Shown piece after piece: positions 1-8,899 of a stretch of 64,000 nucleotides of DNA. Under the pieces are notes generated by a model. The model worked only from the letters and a program-made list of their open reading frames with translations. It had not been told where the DNA came from and ran no database searches. The translations under genes were made by a program, and so were the position numbers. The stretch comes from Hathewaya massiliensis. Lineage in GTDB: Bacteria; Bacillota; Clostridia; Clostridiales; Clostridiaceae. Numbering within the stretch: position 1 is the first letter of the stretch; every line of letters begins with the position of its first letter. The stretch covers positions 3,205 to 67,204 of the forward strand of contig NZ_CABFVD010000009.1 in NCBI RefSeq assembly GCF_902143515.1, in the 5' to 3' direction.

Positions 1-30
1 TTGGATTGTCAACACTTTTTCATACAACTT

Positions 31-819
31 TTATTCGGTCATTTTTGCTAGCCTATATTCTACTGGTGTCATATAATTCAGAGCACTATGAATACGTTTA
101 TTGTTATACCATAACACATAACCTTGCAATTCCTTTTTCAACTCTTCTAAATTTTTAAAAACTCTGTTAAATGCAAATTCTGTTTTTATAATTTTATATC
201 CAGCTTCAGCAACTGCATTATCATAAGGGCATCCTTTTTTACTTAAGGAACGCTTTATCTTAAAAGCTTCTAAAACTTCATCTATTATCTTATTTTTAAA
301 TTCATTTCCCCTATCAGTATGGAATATTTTTACTTTAGTTAAATTTATATTAGAACTCATAAATGCTTCATAAACTAGATCAGCATTTTTTTTAGAACCT
401 GCTGAATAGCCTACTATTTCTCTATTAAAAAGGTTGATTAATAAACATATATAATGCCATTTACCAGCCACATTAACATATGTAAGATCACTTACTACTA
501 TTTCTAAATCACTTCTATTATCAAATTCTCTATTTACTATATTATCTATCTTTTCCTCGTTACACTTGATTTTATGCACCTTATATTGTTTTACAGTATA
601 ATTAGAAACCAATCTGTACTTGTCCATAATTTGCCTTATTTTTCTTCTTGATGCTAATATATTTTGCTTTTTCAATTCTATTTTTATCTTTCTTGAACCA
701 TAATTATTCTTGCTATCTCTAAATATTGATATAACTGCATTTTCAAGTTCAGTGTTATATACTCTAGTTTTTTTCTTATAATACACTAGGCTCCTTGGAA
801 TATTTAGTATTCTACTCAT
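31..819 (-). CDS. IS3-family transposase OrfB (DDE integrase core)
   Basis: Catalytic half of an IS3-type transposase. It has an N-terminal HTH_21-like segment and an rve integrase core. The acidic residues fit DLTYVN (first D), FHTDRGNEF (second D) and the E in DNAVAEAGYK. The C-terminus YNNKRIHSALNYMTPVEYR is typical of the family. The frame stays open upstream of this ATG to about 867 and encodes the usual IEIILANREKYSISAM lead-in. The native product is therefore probably an OrfAB fusion made by -1 frameshifting rather than a protein starting here. Confidence 0.93.
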   Translation of the reverse strand: MSRILNIPRSLVYYKKKTRVYNTELENAVISIFRDSKNNYGSRKIKIELKKQNILASRRKIRQIMDKYRLVSNYTVKQYKVHKIKCNEEKIDNIVNREFDNRSDLEIVVSDLTYVNVAGKWHYICLLINLFNREIVGYSAGSKKNADLVYEAFMSSNINLTKVKIFHTDRGNEFKNKIIDEVLEAFKIKRSLSKKGCPYDNAVAEAGYKIIKTEFAFNRVFKNLEELKKELQGYVLWYNNKRIHSALNYMTPVEYRLAKMTE

Positions 820-860
820 TGCACTGATACTGTACTTTTCCCTATTTGCTAAAATTATTT

Positions 861-1151
861 CTATTTTCGTGCCATTATCAGCGCTGCTTGCTTTAAAATA
901 TCATTTTCCATCAGTAATTGTTTATTTTCCTTACGGAGACGTATTAGCTCATTTTCTTCTTCGGTACGATTATCTTTAGCCTTGAAAGACCCTGATTTGC
1001 CATAATCATTTACCCACTTAACTATTGTAGACTTGGCTATTTGATACTCCCTTGCAATATCGGATGTTGATTTGCCATTCTGTTTAAGAGCTACTATTTG
1101 CTTTTTAAAATCCTCTGTATAATTTTTTGTTTTTCCTGCCATGATATTCAT
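861..1151 (-). CDS. IS3-family transposase OrfA (helix-turn-helix)
   Basis: A 96-residue DNA-binding subunit of the IS3 transposase. Residues about 8-50 form the HTH (YTEDFKKQIVALKQNGKS.. then AKSTIVKWVNDYG), followed by a leucine-zipper-like coiled coil (ENELIRLRKENKQLLMENDILKQAALIM). The gene ends in CGA-AAA-TAG. A -1 slip on the A-AAA stretch at 864-868 would continue into OrfB, the standard way IS3 elements make the active OrfAB protein. The slip is inferred from frame geometry. Recognition of the family is secure. Confidence 0.92.
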   Translation of the reverse strand: MNIMAGKTKNYTEDFKKQIVALKQNGKSTSDIAREYQIAKSTIVKWVNDYGKSGSFKAKDNRTEEENELIRLRKENKQLLMENDILKQAALIMARK

Positions 1152-1205
1152 CCTCTCAATATTTTATTTTATTATACCATGACCGAATGTTTTTTGTACA
1201 ATTTA

Positions 1206-2276
1206 TTATAACCTATCCACTATATAATATCTCCTCACACTCTCTAAACCTTCTTCAAATTCAACCACAGTTGGTCCCTTTATAAAAACATTATTTTTCA
1301 TTTTAATATCTTTTAATATAATAAAATTACTACATAGAATTCTATTATCCAATTTAATCATATTCATTGGATCATAACCACAAATATGAAAGTTTCCTTC
1401 ATTAGTAACTAAGTTACTCTGAAAAAAATTATTAAACGATTTTTCTTTTTTAAGTTGTTCTTTTTCAAAATTCAATTTAATTATAGAATAATTAGTCTTA
1501 CTTATAATCACATCATTTGTATCTATGGCCTTTTCAATCTCTTCAAATATCGTGATTTCTTCATTTTCTATTTCTTTAGAAAATTTTATTCCTAGTTCAT
1601 CTAAAAACAACAAAAATAAGGCTCCTGTATAATAACAGCATCTGCGAATATCAAATAAAATTCTTTTATCTAATTGAAGTATTCTTTTATAATCTTCAAT
1701 ACGTTTTCTATATAAATCCTCTGATATAGATTCTAAAGCTTTTATTGCACAATATTCAGCACTACCTTCAATAGTTTCAATCATAAATTCATATCTTATT
1801 AGTTCTCCAAACTTTTCTACCCTTATTTTTCTTGATGCAATTATTTGCTTAAGTAATTCTAATTTTTTATTTCTACCTGTAGAATTTAATCCTTCAATTA
1901 ATAGATTATTTTCATTATGTTTAAGTTCATAATTTCCTAAATCATTAGGATATGATAATGCTTTTATATCATCAGGGAATCTAGTTTCATTTTTGGAAAA
2001 TTGGTAAGCATGAAACATCTCATGTACCATATTAGCTGCAAGTTCTTTATAATGTATCTCTTTAACATTCTCTACATTCCATATTGCTAAATTATTTCCC
2101 TCATAATCTATTACTGTATTAGCTAAGAACCTATTATCCCAAGGAATCATATGTTTATTTAGATATACTTTTTCTTTATTATATAAGGCAAAATCTATTC
2201 TATGAAATCCACTCCAGATTTCATCAAAGTTTATACTATTTAAAGTATCATTAACCATAGTGTATAATTTTCTCAT
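1206..2276 (-). CDS. HExxH metallopeptidase-like protein, function unknown
   Basis: A 356-residue soluble protein that I cannot assign to a named family. Residues 85-89 read HEMFH, followed by AYQ, a zincin-type HExxH helix. Residues 170-175 read EGSAEY, a plausible place for the third, glutamate ligand of a gluzincin. The rest is charged and has no signal peptide or membrane segment. The stop codon lies only about 5 bp from the IS3 edge, so the original C-terminus may have been altered by the insertion. A minus-strand terminator at 2322-2361 isolates it from upstream transcription. Peptidase activity is inferred from the motif alone. Confidence 0.6.
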   Translation of the reverse strand: MRKLYTMVNDTLNSINFDEIWSGFHRIDFALYNKEKVYLNKHMIPWDNRFLANTVIDYEGNNLAIWNVENVKEIHYKELAANMVHEMFHAYQFSKNETRFPDDIKALSYPNDLGNYELKHNENNLLIEGLNSTGRNKKLELLKQIIASRKIRVEKFGELIRYEFMIETIEGSAEYCAIKALESISEDLYRKRIEDYKRILQLDKRILFDIRRCCYYTGALFLLFLDELGIKFSKEIENEEITIFEEIEKAIDTNDVIISKTNYSIIKLNFEKEQLKKEKSFNNFFQSNLVTNEGNFHICGYDPMNMIKLDNRILCSNFIILKDIKMKNNVFIKGPTVVEFEEGLESVRRYYIVDRL

Positions 2277-2321
2277 CTATAATCTCCCCTTCTAATTATA
2301 ATTTACATGATAATAATAAAA

Positions 2322-2361
2322 AGTCCATACTCAATAATTTTTTCAATATTGAATATGGACT
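2322..2361 (-). terminator. Intrinsic terminator
   Basis: A 15-bp stem with one mismatch (AGTCCATACTCAATA paired with TATTGAATATGGACT) is followed on the minus strand by TTTTTATTATT. It would end transcripts coming from the transposase-remnant side before the metallopeptidase-like gene. Confidence 0.8.
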
Positions 2362-2500
2362 AAAACTCTTTATTTACTTTAGTTAGGCAATTTTAAAATT
2401 TAAATTACCTACTATAGATAAAATATCCTCATTAGTATATACTATCTAAACTAAATAATAACACTTATCCACTTTAAATTTATGCTTTTTTAAAAAATTC

Positions 2501-3487
2501 TTAAGCAATTTTTAGTTTTGATAAAATATCTTCTAGTTTAGTATTTTGTTTTAATTTTTTATATATAAAGCACACAAGTGCTTTTGCCATGAGGCTGCTT
2601 AGATACTTCTGGGTTCTTGAATCCATCATCGGTAACTTCATAGCAAATAAGTACTTTAGCATAAGGGGATTTAGCAATATTACCTCATAGGTATATACCC
2701 TATAGTCCGTACCTTAAACTGTAACGAAGTCTAAGGTGTTAGGACTAATAAATTTTTCAAATTCTGATAATTGTAGCAAAATTCCTAATGGAGATATTTT
2801 TCTGTTAGATTTAATTGCTCCTATTAGGTGGTAGCCCTTTGCTAAAGAAGCTTCTATTAATTTGTTATTTGTGTACCATGAATCCATAAGACAATATATT
2901 TTTTCACACTTAGATGGAGTTTTAAAAGAAGTTATAAAATCTTTTGCAATATCAACCTTAGATTTAAAGTTTTTCTTTAAATCTTCGCAAAATTCCTTTT
3001 TATAGTAAGGTTTATATTGTAAAGGAATAGATTTGTCATTTACAACAAAATTTAAAGTAACCACATAATGTGACCAAATATTTTTGCCTTCTGTATGAGA
3101 ATAATTATAAGATAGTCCTTGTATTTTCTTCGCTGATTCTTTGGAATTTACAGTATCATCTATAATCAAGAATCCTACGGATTTAGGATATATACAATTA
3201 TTTTCTGTAATAAGTTCTTTCATTTTAGTTCTGTCATGTGGTTTAGCATTAGATAGAACCATAAGCTCTGGAATACCCTTATTTAGATTGAATTTTGTAT
3301 GAAGTTTTATACCTGATTTTTGAGAGCGGAATTCTGCCCACTGAAAATAAGTCTTGACCATACTTATAGTTTAAGAATCTATTAGTTTTATGGTTCCAAA
3401 CTTTTTAAGTTTCTCATTTACAGGTAATTGTTTTAAAGCAGTAGCAATTAGTTCATTTAATATTGGAATGTAGACATTATAATCCAT
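2501..3487 (-). pseudogene. Chimeric, decayed transposase remnant (two IS families)
   Basis: From 3487 a frame reads MDYNVYIPILNELIATALKQ.. to KLIDS, then an in-frame TAA at 3371-3373, then TISMVKTYFQWAEFRSQKSG and IKLHT..AKPHDRTKM, which is the front half of an IS4/IS231-type DDE transposase. At about residue 60 of the open segment (2714-3361) the sequence switches to a different transposase: SVGFLIIDDTVNSKESAKKI then GLSYNYSHTEGKNIW..LMDSWYTNNKLIEASLAKGY. Its C-terminal continuation is spread over shifted frames down to a stop at 2501, with VLICYEVTDDGFKNPEVS legible in another frame. The stop, the frameshifts and the join make this a non-functional fossil. Confidence 0.8.
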
Positions 3488-3574
3488 TGATTAAACACTA
3501 ATGATTATACTATTATATTTATAATAAACTTTTGTTCATTTTTAAAAATTATTTATATATTTTAAAATTCTCAT

Positions 3575-4738
3575 TTAAACTAAAACCTTTTCCATCCAAT
3601 TCATCATAGTATCTAAAGTAAGTTTTGTATTTCCAATATTACAATGATTACAAGCACTTTCCTTCTCTGTAAAAAGACGAAAAGTTAAGGAACGCACATT
3701 ACTTAGACAATCTAATTCTTCTTTGAAAAGCTTATAATTAATAAAATGATCCTTATTTGCTCCTATTACTAATACATCTTGATCTATTAAATGCCCTATA
3801 TCTGTTATTTTAAATTCACTTAATTTTACTAGATAGTCATAAGGAGATTTTGCATTATATGCATACATCCCATGTTTAACCCCCCAATCTGCTGTAGCAT
3901 CTTTTTTACAACTTAAATTAGTAATAAAATTAATTATAGCTGATGCATGAAGTTTCACTAGTAATCTTACTATCTTTTGCTCACAATCTGTCATTGTACT
4001 TAATACAACTGATAAAAAATCTAGGAAAATAGACCATGCTATAACTCTCTTAATTCTTTTTTCATAAGCAGCTGCTCTAGGTGCTAACATGCCACCTAAT
4101 GATGCTCCTATAATTGTAATATCATTAATATTAAAATAATCAAGAACTGCTGTTACAGGCTTCTCCCACTTATAAGTAAAATGTTTTCCTTGATTTCTCA
4201 CAACCCCACCTTGTCCTGGCCCCTCAAAAAGATAAACTTCAAAACCATTTTCAGCAAAATAAAGCATTGCAAAAAACAATTCTTCCATATAAGAGTCATT
4301 CCCCCCATGAATTAAAATGGTAGCTTTCTTTTTCCCTACTGCTTTTGTATATAATACTGGAAGTTTTACATCTTCATAAGGCACTTCATATCTAATTACA
4401 GTTCCATCCTCAAAATATTCTTTATAATAATCATAAAACATATCTGTAGCTAGATTATAATATTTTATCTTATCTGGATCACCGTCATACATAAAAAATT
4501 CACTCATTCTATAATATGCAATAGCATCTTTAATTCTTCCTTCCTCTATAGCTTCATCACCTATACCAATTAACTCCTTTTTCCAAGTTGTACTACCCTT
4601 AATTTTATGAGAAATTTTCTTAACATCTTCCAGTCTACCCTCATCCCACATTATTACACGATTAAGTTGAAAATTGAAATTAGGTTCTTCGTTTAAATTA
4701 TATATTCCTTTTGAAAAAGTGATCTTATCTTTCTTCAT
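3575..4738 (-). CDS. Alpha/beta hydrolase (FrsA/peptidase S9-like esterase fold)
   Basis: A 387-residue cytoplasmic hydrolase. Residues 1-130 form a helical N-terminal region. The alpha/beta core begins around 138 with ILIHGG (143-146, oxyanion-side HGG), followed by FEGPGQGG (171-178) and the nucleophile elbow GASLGG with Ser213. A C-terminal His at about 365 (ACNHCNIGN) completes the likely triad. N-terminal extension plus core resembles the FrsA/pseudooxynicotine-hydrolase group. The substrate cannot be read. It lies about 100 bp downstream of the AraC-type gene on the same strand, so that regulator may control it. Confidence 0.8.
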   Translation of the reverse strand: MKKDKITFSKGIYNLNEEPNFNFQLNRVIMWDEGRLEDVKKISHKIKGSTTWKKELIGIGDEAIEEGRIKDAIAYYRMSEFFMYDGDPDKIKYYNLATDMFYDYYKEYFEDGTVIRYEVPYEDVKLPVLYTKAVGKKKATILIHGGNDSYMEELFFAMLYFAENGFEVYLFEGPGQGGVVRNQGKHFTYKWEKPVTAVLDYFNINDITIIGASLGGMLAPRAAAYEKRIKRVIAWSIFLDFLSVVLSTMTDCEQKIVRLLVKLHASAIINFITNLSCKKDATADWGVKHGMYAYNAKSPYDYLVKLSEFKITDIGHLIDQDVLVIGANKDHFINYKLFKEELDCLSNVRSLTFRLFTEKESACNHCNIGNTKLTLDTMMNWMEKVLV

Positions 4739-4840
4739 TGTATTTTCTCCCCTTCCCTTGACTTTAGAGCTATCTTTTCCTGTAAATTTAACTATACTTT
4801 ATTATAATTAAGAGTAGAAAATAAAACTTCTAAATAATCG

Positions 4841-5617
4841 CTAAAATTCAAAGGAGATTACTTTTACATCTTTTCGAAATTCATTTGCCGATATTCCAAA
4901 CATATTCTTATTAGTTGTAGCAAAATGCGAAGCACTATAAAAACCTGCTTTTATAGCTGCCTCTGTAATATTTTTCCCTGCTAATATATATTCATAAGTC
5001 TTTGCTATTTTCTTAATAACCAAAAAACTATTTAATGATATCTTAGTTTCTTCTTTAAACAAATGAGAGAGTCTACTTTTAGATAAAAATACACTTTCAG
5101 CTAGTTCATCTATAATACCCTCTGTAATCTCTTCCTTATTTTTAAGCAGGCATAAAATTTTCTTAATTCTATCATCTTTAATATAGGGCTTCTTTATATC
5201 TAAATTACATATTCTTAATATTTGTTCATATGTATTAAAATAATTCTTTTGTATGTCCATATTATTTTCGGTATTTCTCATATTCTTATGCCATATTTCT
5301 TTAATTTCCTGTACAACATCTAATTTTAAAGTATAATAAGATACACCTTTTAAATATTTCTTCTCTATTTCTTTAGCTATATCTGTAGTTTCATCAAATA
5401 AATATACTAAAACATTATTCTCACTACTTTCAATAGTATGGATTATATTAGAATTAATAATAATCCCATGACAAGTTACTTTGCTATCATCAATAAAACA
5501 ATTAATTTCTGTACCTAGAGTAATTAATAAATGCTTTGCCCAATGCTTATGTCTATCTGGATCATTATAGTCAACTAATAAAAGTACATGATCCATAGCA
5601 CAAAAAATTTCAGTCAT
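4841..5617 (-). CDS. AraC-family transcriptional regulator
   Basis: The ATG at 5617 is preferred because GAGGTGAG lies just upstream of it; a longer frame opens 18 codons earlier without a ribosome site. The N-terminal half is a cupin-like sensing domain (MTEIFCAMDHVLLLVDYNDP). The C-terminal 100 residues are the double HTH: first helix-turn-helix ELAESVFLSKSRLSHLFKEE, second ITEAAIKAGFYSASHFATTN, ending in FGISANEFRK. It is followed on the same strand by the alpha/beta hydrolase, its most likely target. The inducer is unknown. Confidence 0.87.
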   Translation of the reverse strand: MTEIFCAMDHVLLLVDYNDPDRHKHWAKHLLITLGTEINCFIDDSKVTCHGIIINSNIIHTIESSENNVLVYLFDETTDIAKEIEKKYLKGVSYYTLKLDVVQEIKEIWHKNMRNTENNMDIQKNYFNTYEQILRICNLDIKKPYIKDDRIKKILCLLKNKEEITEGIIDELAESVFLSKSRLSHLFKEETKISLNSFLVIKKIAKTYEYILAGKNITEAAIKAGFYSASHFATTNKNMFGISANEFRKDVKVISFEF

Positions 5618-5739
5618 ATACTCACCTCTGTTATAACTAATTAACGGTATTTTTATTATGTTCAAGTTCATAATCTTTAGATCATTACCATATTACAATC
5701 ATAATACTACATAACTTATACTTTATGCCATTATAAAAA

Positions 5740-5777
5740 AGTCCACCCCCATTTTTTTGCACCATTGGAAGTGGACT
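5740..5777 (-). terminator. Intrinsic terminator downstream of trmB
   Basis: AGTCCAC paired with GTGGACT, followed by a T-run in minus-strand sense. It lies just after the trmB stop codon. Confidence 0.75.
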
Positions 5778-5812
5778 GAAAAAATTTTATATTTTATTCT
5801 GAACTATATTTC

Positions 5813-6451
5813 TTACATTAGTTCTGCTATTAAAAACATTATATTCATTCCCATACTAGAGAATTTTTCTTCATACTCTGTTTTTATATTTTCTTCTTTA
5901 TATATACTTCTATGAAGGTCAAAGGTTAGGTAGGATAGTTTAAATCCTTCTTCTTTAAAATAAGTTGTTGAATCCATGAAAAATTCTCTGTTATCTGTTT
6001 TAAACCAAATTTCACCTCTTGGTTTTAAGAACTTCTTATACATTTGTAAGAACTTTGTATAGGTAAGTCTTCTTTTGTTATGTCTTGGTTTTGGCCAAGG
6101 TGTTGAAAAGTTTAGATATATTCTGCTTATTTCGTTTTTTTCAAAAACACCATCCATAAGCATTATATTAATTGGCATTATTCTTACATTTTCTAAGCCT
6201 TCTTCTTCTATTTTTCTTAGAACGTATATTAATACTTCATCCTTAAGGTCAACTGCTATAAAGTTTACTTCTGGATGTCTTTTTGCCATCTCACATATAT
6301 AGGTGCCTCTTCCACAACCTAATTCAAGATGTATTTCATTCTTGTTTTCAAAAACTTCATTCCATTTCCCCTTAAGTTCATTAGGATTGTATATACAAAA
6401 TCTGCTTTCTTTCATCTGAGGTCTTGCTGACCAGTTCTTTCTAAGACGCAT
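5813..6451 (-). CDS. trmB: tRNA (guanine-N7)-methyltransferase
   Basis: Uses S-adenosylmethionine to form m7G46 in the tRNA variable loop. The SAM-binding motif is HLELGCGRGTYICEMA, followed by NFIAVDLKDEVLIYVLRKIE. The family-defining NFSTPWPKPRHNKRRLT loop and the C-terminal FKTDNREFF motif are present. The start at 6451 gives about 211 residues, the normal TrmB length, and has AAGGAGGAGAAG upstream. A longer frame from 6520 adds 23 residues without support. It is a single gene with its own terminator. Confidence 0.94.
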   Translation of the reverse strand: MRLRKNWSARPQMKESRFCIYNPNELKGKWNEVFENKNEIHLELGCGRGTYICEMAKRHPEVNFIAVDLKDEVLIYVLRKIEEEGLENVRIMPINIMLMDGVFEKNEISRIYLNFSTPWPKPRHNKRRLTYTKFLQMYKKFLKPRGEIWFKTDNREFFMDSTTYFKEEGFKLSYLTFDLHRSIYKEENIKTEYEEKFSSMGMNIMFLIAELM

Positions 6452-6612
6452 CTTCTCCTCCTTGTTACATAACTTGTTTAATAATAAAACCTGGTATACC
6501 TTATAGAGGGAGTAATACAACTCCTTCTTATTACATAGTTTATTGCATAGTTTTTTACATTACTTATTTAATAATATTATGCTATAGGTATTACTCTTTG
6601 TAAACAAGGAAT

Positions 6613-7758
6613 TTAAATAAAGTTTTTTGTGTTATTTTCTAAATTGCTTTTATATAGGGCAAGTAGAAAAAATATTGCTGAAAATCCTATTAAAATTAGA
6701 ATGTTTATATAAAAAGTTTTTATGCTCTCTCCTTCAACGGCTTTATTTAAGGCATCCACTGCCCAGGTTTGTGGGATAAAATTAGATATTTTCTTTAGGG
6801 TATCTCCCATGAGTTCTCGTGGCCAGAAACATCCCCCTAACATACAGGTTGGTGTCACAATTAGGGAGTTTAAAACCGTTACACTATTTGTACTTTTAGC
6901 AAAGGTTATTATAACCATACTAAGGGATACTGAGCATAGTGCAAAGGACCATAAAACTATTAGTATATCTATAAAGTAAGCTTGTGTATTAAACTTTAAT
7001 CCCTTTTGTATTATAAGAAAGCCTAGGGTGCTTTGTATCATTAATATAAAAAAATTACTTAAAATATTTCCTAGGATATATTTCTTTCTATCTACTTTTG
7101 TCATACATATTCTATGGTAGGTTTTATCTATTTTATCTTTTAAAATAAATCTTGAGGTAGCTGAGGAACATATAAACATAAACATTAGAAAAAATCCTAG
7201 TAATGTAGCACTTGCTTTTTTAGCATTGGATTCATCTTTTAGTATTTCTTTTTCAAATTTAAAACCATTTGCTTTATAGTTGCTATAAATCTTATTAAAG
7301 ACTTCTCTATTTCCTTTGGAAGCCTTATATATATCTTTTAAATTATTTATATAAAGATTTATAGAACTACCTATAAAAGCTGTGGTTTCTTCTCCCTTTA
7401 AAGTTATAAGTTCTATTTTACTATCCTCACCTTTATACATAGCTTCTGTAAAATCCTCTGGTATTGTAATGGCTAAATCTATATTTTCTTTAATTATATC
7501 TTTTTTTATATCTTCAGCCTTTACTGTAATTACTGATATTTTTTCCTCTGTTTTTAAATTATCTATTAAATTTTGAGAAAGTTTTCCCCCATCCTTATTT
7601 TCTATGCCTATTTTTAGGCGCCCACTTCCTGCTCCATTACCCTGAGATACTAAGAAGACACTAATAGCTATAGGAACTACTAAGTAACTTAGGATATTGC
7701 TTTTTTTTCTAAAAAATCTTTTAAAATTATATTTTATAAATACTAATAGCTCTCTCAT
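6613..7758 (-). CDS. ABC-2 type permease, LnrN-like
   Basis: A 381-residue membrane protein with ABC-2 topology: one N-terminal TM (about 19-37), a large extracytoplasmic loop (about 40-185), then about five TM helices to the end. GGCFWPRELM near residue 310 is the conserved re-entrant segment seen in drug-type ABC-2 exporters. It starts one base after the upstream permease ends, so the two are translationally linked and probably form a heterodimer. It is the last gene of the ATPase-permease-permease unit. The exported or sensed compound is inferred only from gene order. Confidence 0.85.
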   Translation of the reverse strand: MRELLVFIKYNFKRFFRKKSNILSYLVVPIAISVFLVSQGNGAGSGRLKIGIENKDGGKLSQNLIDNLKTEEKISVITVKAEDIKKDIIKENIDLAITIPEDFTEAMYKGEDSKIELITLKGEETTAFIGSSINLYINNLKDIYKASKGNREVFNKIYSNYKANGFKFEKEILKDESNAKKASATLLGFFLMFMFICSSATSRFILKDKIDKTYHRICMTKVDRKKYILGNILSNFFILMIQSTLGFLIIQKGLKFNTQAYFIDILIVLWSFALCSVSLSMVIITFAKSTNSVTVLNSLIVTPTCMLGGCFWPRELMGDTLKKISNFIPQTWAVDALNKAVEGESIKTFYINILILIGFSAIFFLLALYKSNLENNTKNFI

Positions 7759-7759
7759 A

Positions 7760-8899
7760 TTACAGTGCCTCCTCTTTTTTTAATTTTGCAATTACTATTA
7801 GAAGTATCATAAAAAAGATTACCATATTTAAGCCAAGGGTTTTCAACATAGGACCGTAGTCCTTTGCATATATCAAGGAAAATATAGCCGTATTCATCCA
7901 TTTTACTGGGGACATATTTGTTAGTATTTGAAGTATAGACCCCTCCGTAGAATTTATAGGCATATATCCTCCTCCTAGAAATATTAGTATGGGAATTATG
8001 GTGTGAATGCCTCCAGTAATCCCTGACTTTTTAAATAAAAATCCTATGAAAATCCCTAAAGAGACCATAAGAAGTATTTGGGAACATAGTAGTAAGAAGA
8101 CTAAATAAGGTTCTTGTCCAAAATTTACTTTTAAAATAAACATACTAAATAAAATTGCACTAGCCACCTGAAGTAGTGTAACTACAAAACAACCTATAAG
8201 TTTACCAAGAAATATTTCTCCTCTACTTGCTCTACTAATAATAAGTCTATTATTAGTATTCCTACTAACTTCATTTTGTATAGAGTCAAGCCCTGTAAAT
8301 ATGGAGTACATAATTATTAGAGTTATCATGGTTATTCCATAATAATTTGTTCCATTGGGTTTTTCTTCTTTATCTAAATTTTTAATTATTAAATTTTCAT
8401 TTTTCTTAAATGCTTCTTCTTTATTTTCATTTTTAAGGGCTGTAGGATTAATTTTCATAATTTCATAGGTTAAATTGTATCTATCTACAAATCCTTTTAA
8501 CACTCCATTTATAACATTACTAGATAGGTTATATCTATTATTTTCCTTTAAAATAATTTTATTTTCCACTTCATGAATTTCTATAAAACATATATATTTA
8601 TTATTTTTTATTCCCTCTTCTCCTAATTTTACTGAACTCACTTCTTCAAAATTTATATTCTCTTTCTTCATTGAGTCTTTAAGGAGTTCAAAGGCTTTAG
8701 AAAAATTTCCCTTATTCTTTTCATAATAAGCTACCTTGCCTTCTTTAAGAGAAATTTTATTTTCAAGATTTCCAAAGGTTAATCCTAATATGGACATACA
8801 TACTATAGGTATTAATATCATCACTGCCATATCTGCCTTATTTCTTAACTTTTGCTTAAATTCTTTTATTATTATGCTTAATAACTTCATAATTCTCAC
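7760..8899 (-). CDS. ABC-2 type permease, LnrM-like
   Basis: A 379-residue ABC-2 permease. It has an N-terminal amphipathic segment (MKLLSIIIKEFKQKLRNKAD), TM1 at about 25-45, an extracytoplasmic domain to about 185, then five TM helices. GGGYMPINSTEG near residue 310 matches the short loop motif of its neighbour. It starts directly against the ATPase stop codon (8899/8900). With the following permease it forms the membrane half of a putative efflux or resistance transporter. Confidence 0.85.
   Translation of the reverse strand: MRIMKLLSIIIKEFKQKLRNKADMAVMILIPIVCMSILGLTFGNLENKISLKEGKVAYYEKNKGNFSKAFELLKDSMKKENINFEEVSSVKLGEEGIKNNKYICFIEIHEVENKIILKENNRYNLSSNVINGVLKGFVDRYNLTYEIMKINPTALKNENKEEAFKKNENLIIKNLDKEEKPNGTNYYGITMITLIIMYSIFTGLDSIQNEVSRNTNNRLIISRASRGEIFLGKLIGCFVVTLLQVASAILFSMFILKVNFGQEPYLVFLLLCSQILLMVSLGIFIGFLFKKSGITGGIHTIIPILIFLGGGYMPINSTEGSILQILTNMSPVKWMNTAIFSLIYAKDYGPMLKTLGLNMVIFFMILLIVIAKLKKEEAL

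Larger units (their letters stand above)
20..1201 (-). mobile_element. IS3-family insertion sequence (IS150-like)
   Basis: Two consecutive minus-strand genes (orfA with a helix-turn-helix, orfB with a DDE integrase core) are bracketed by imperfect terminal inverted repeats. TACAA..ATTCGGTCAT is readable near position 22-41, and its inverse complement lies near 1182-1200. The outer limits are approximate because sequence beyond TACAA does not match and no clear target duplication is visible. The element appears intact, since both reading frames are open and the frameshift geometry between them is preserved. Confidence 0.85.

Noticed and set aside
6722-7576. Two plus-strand open frames opposite the ABC permease
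   Set aside because: No ribosome sites, hydrophobic or Ser-rich shadow composition; the permease on the other strand is supported by its neighbours.
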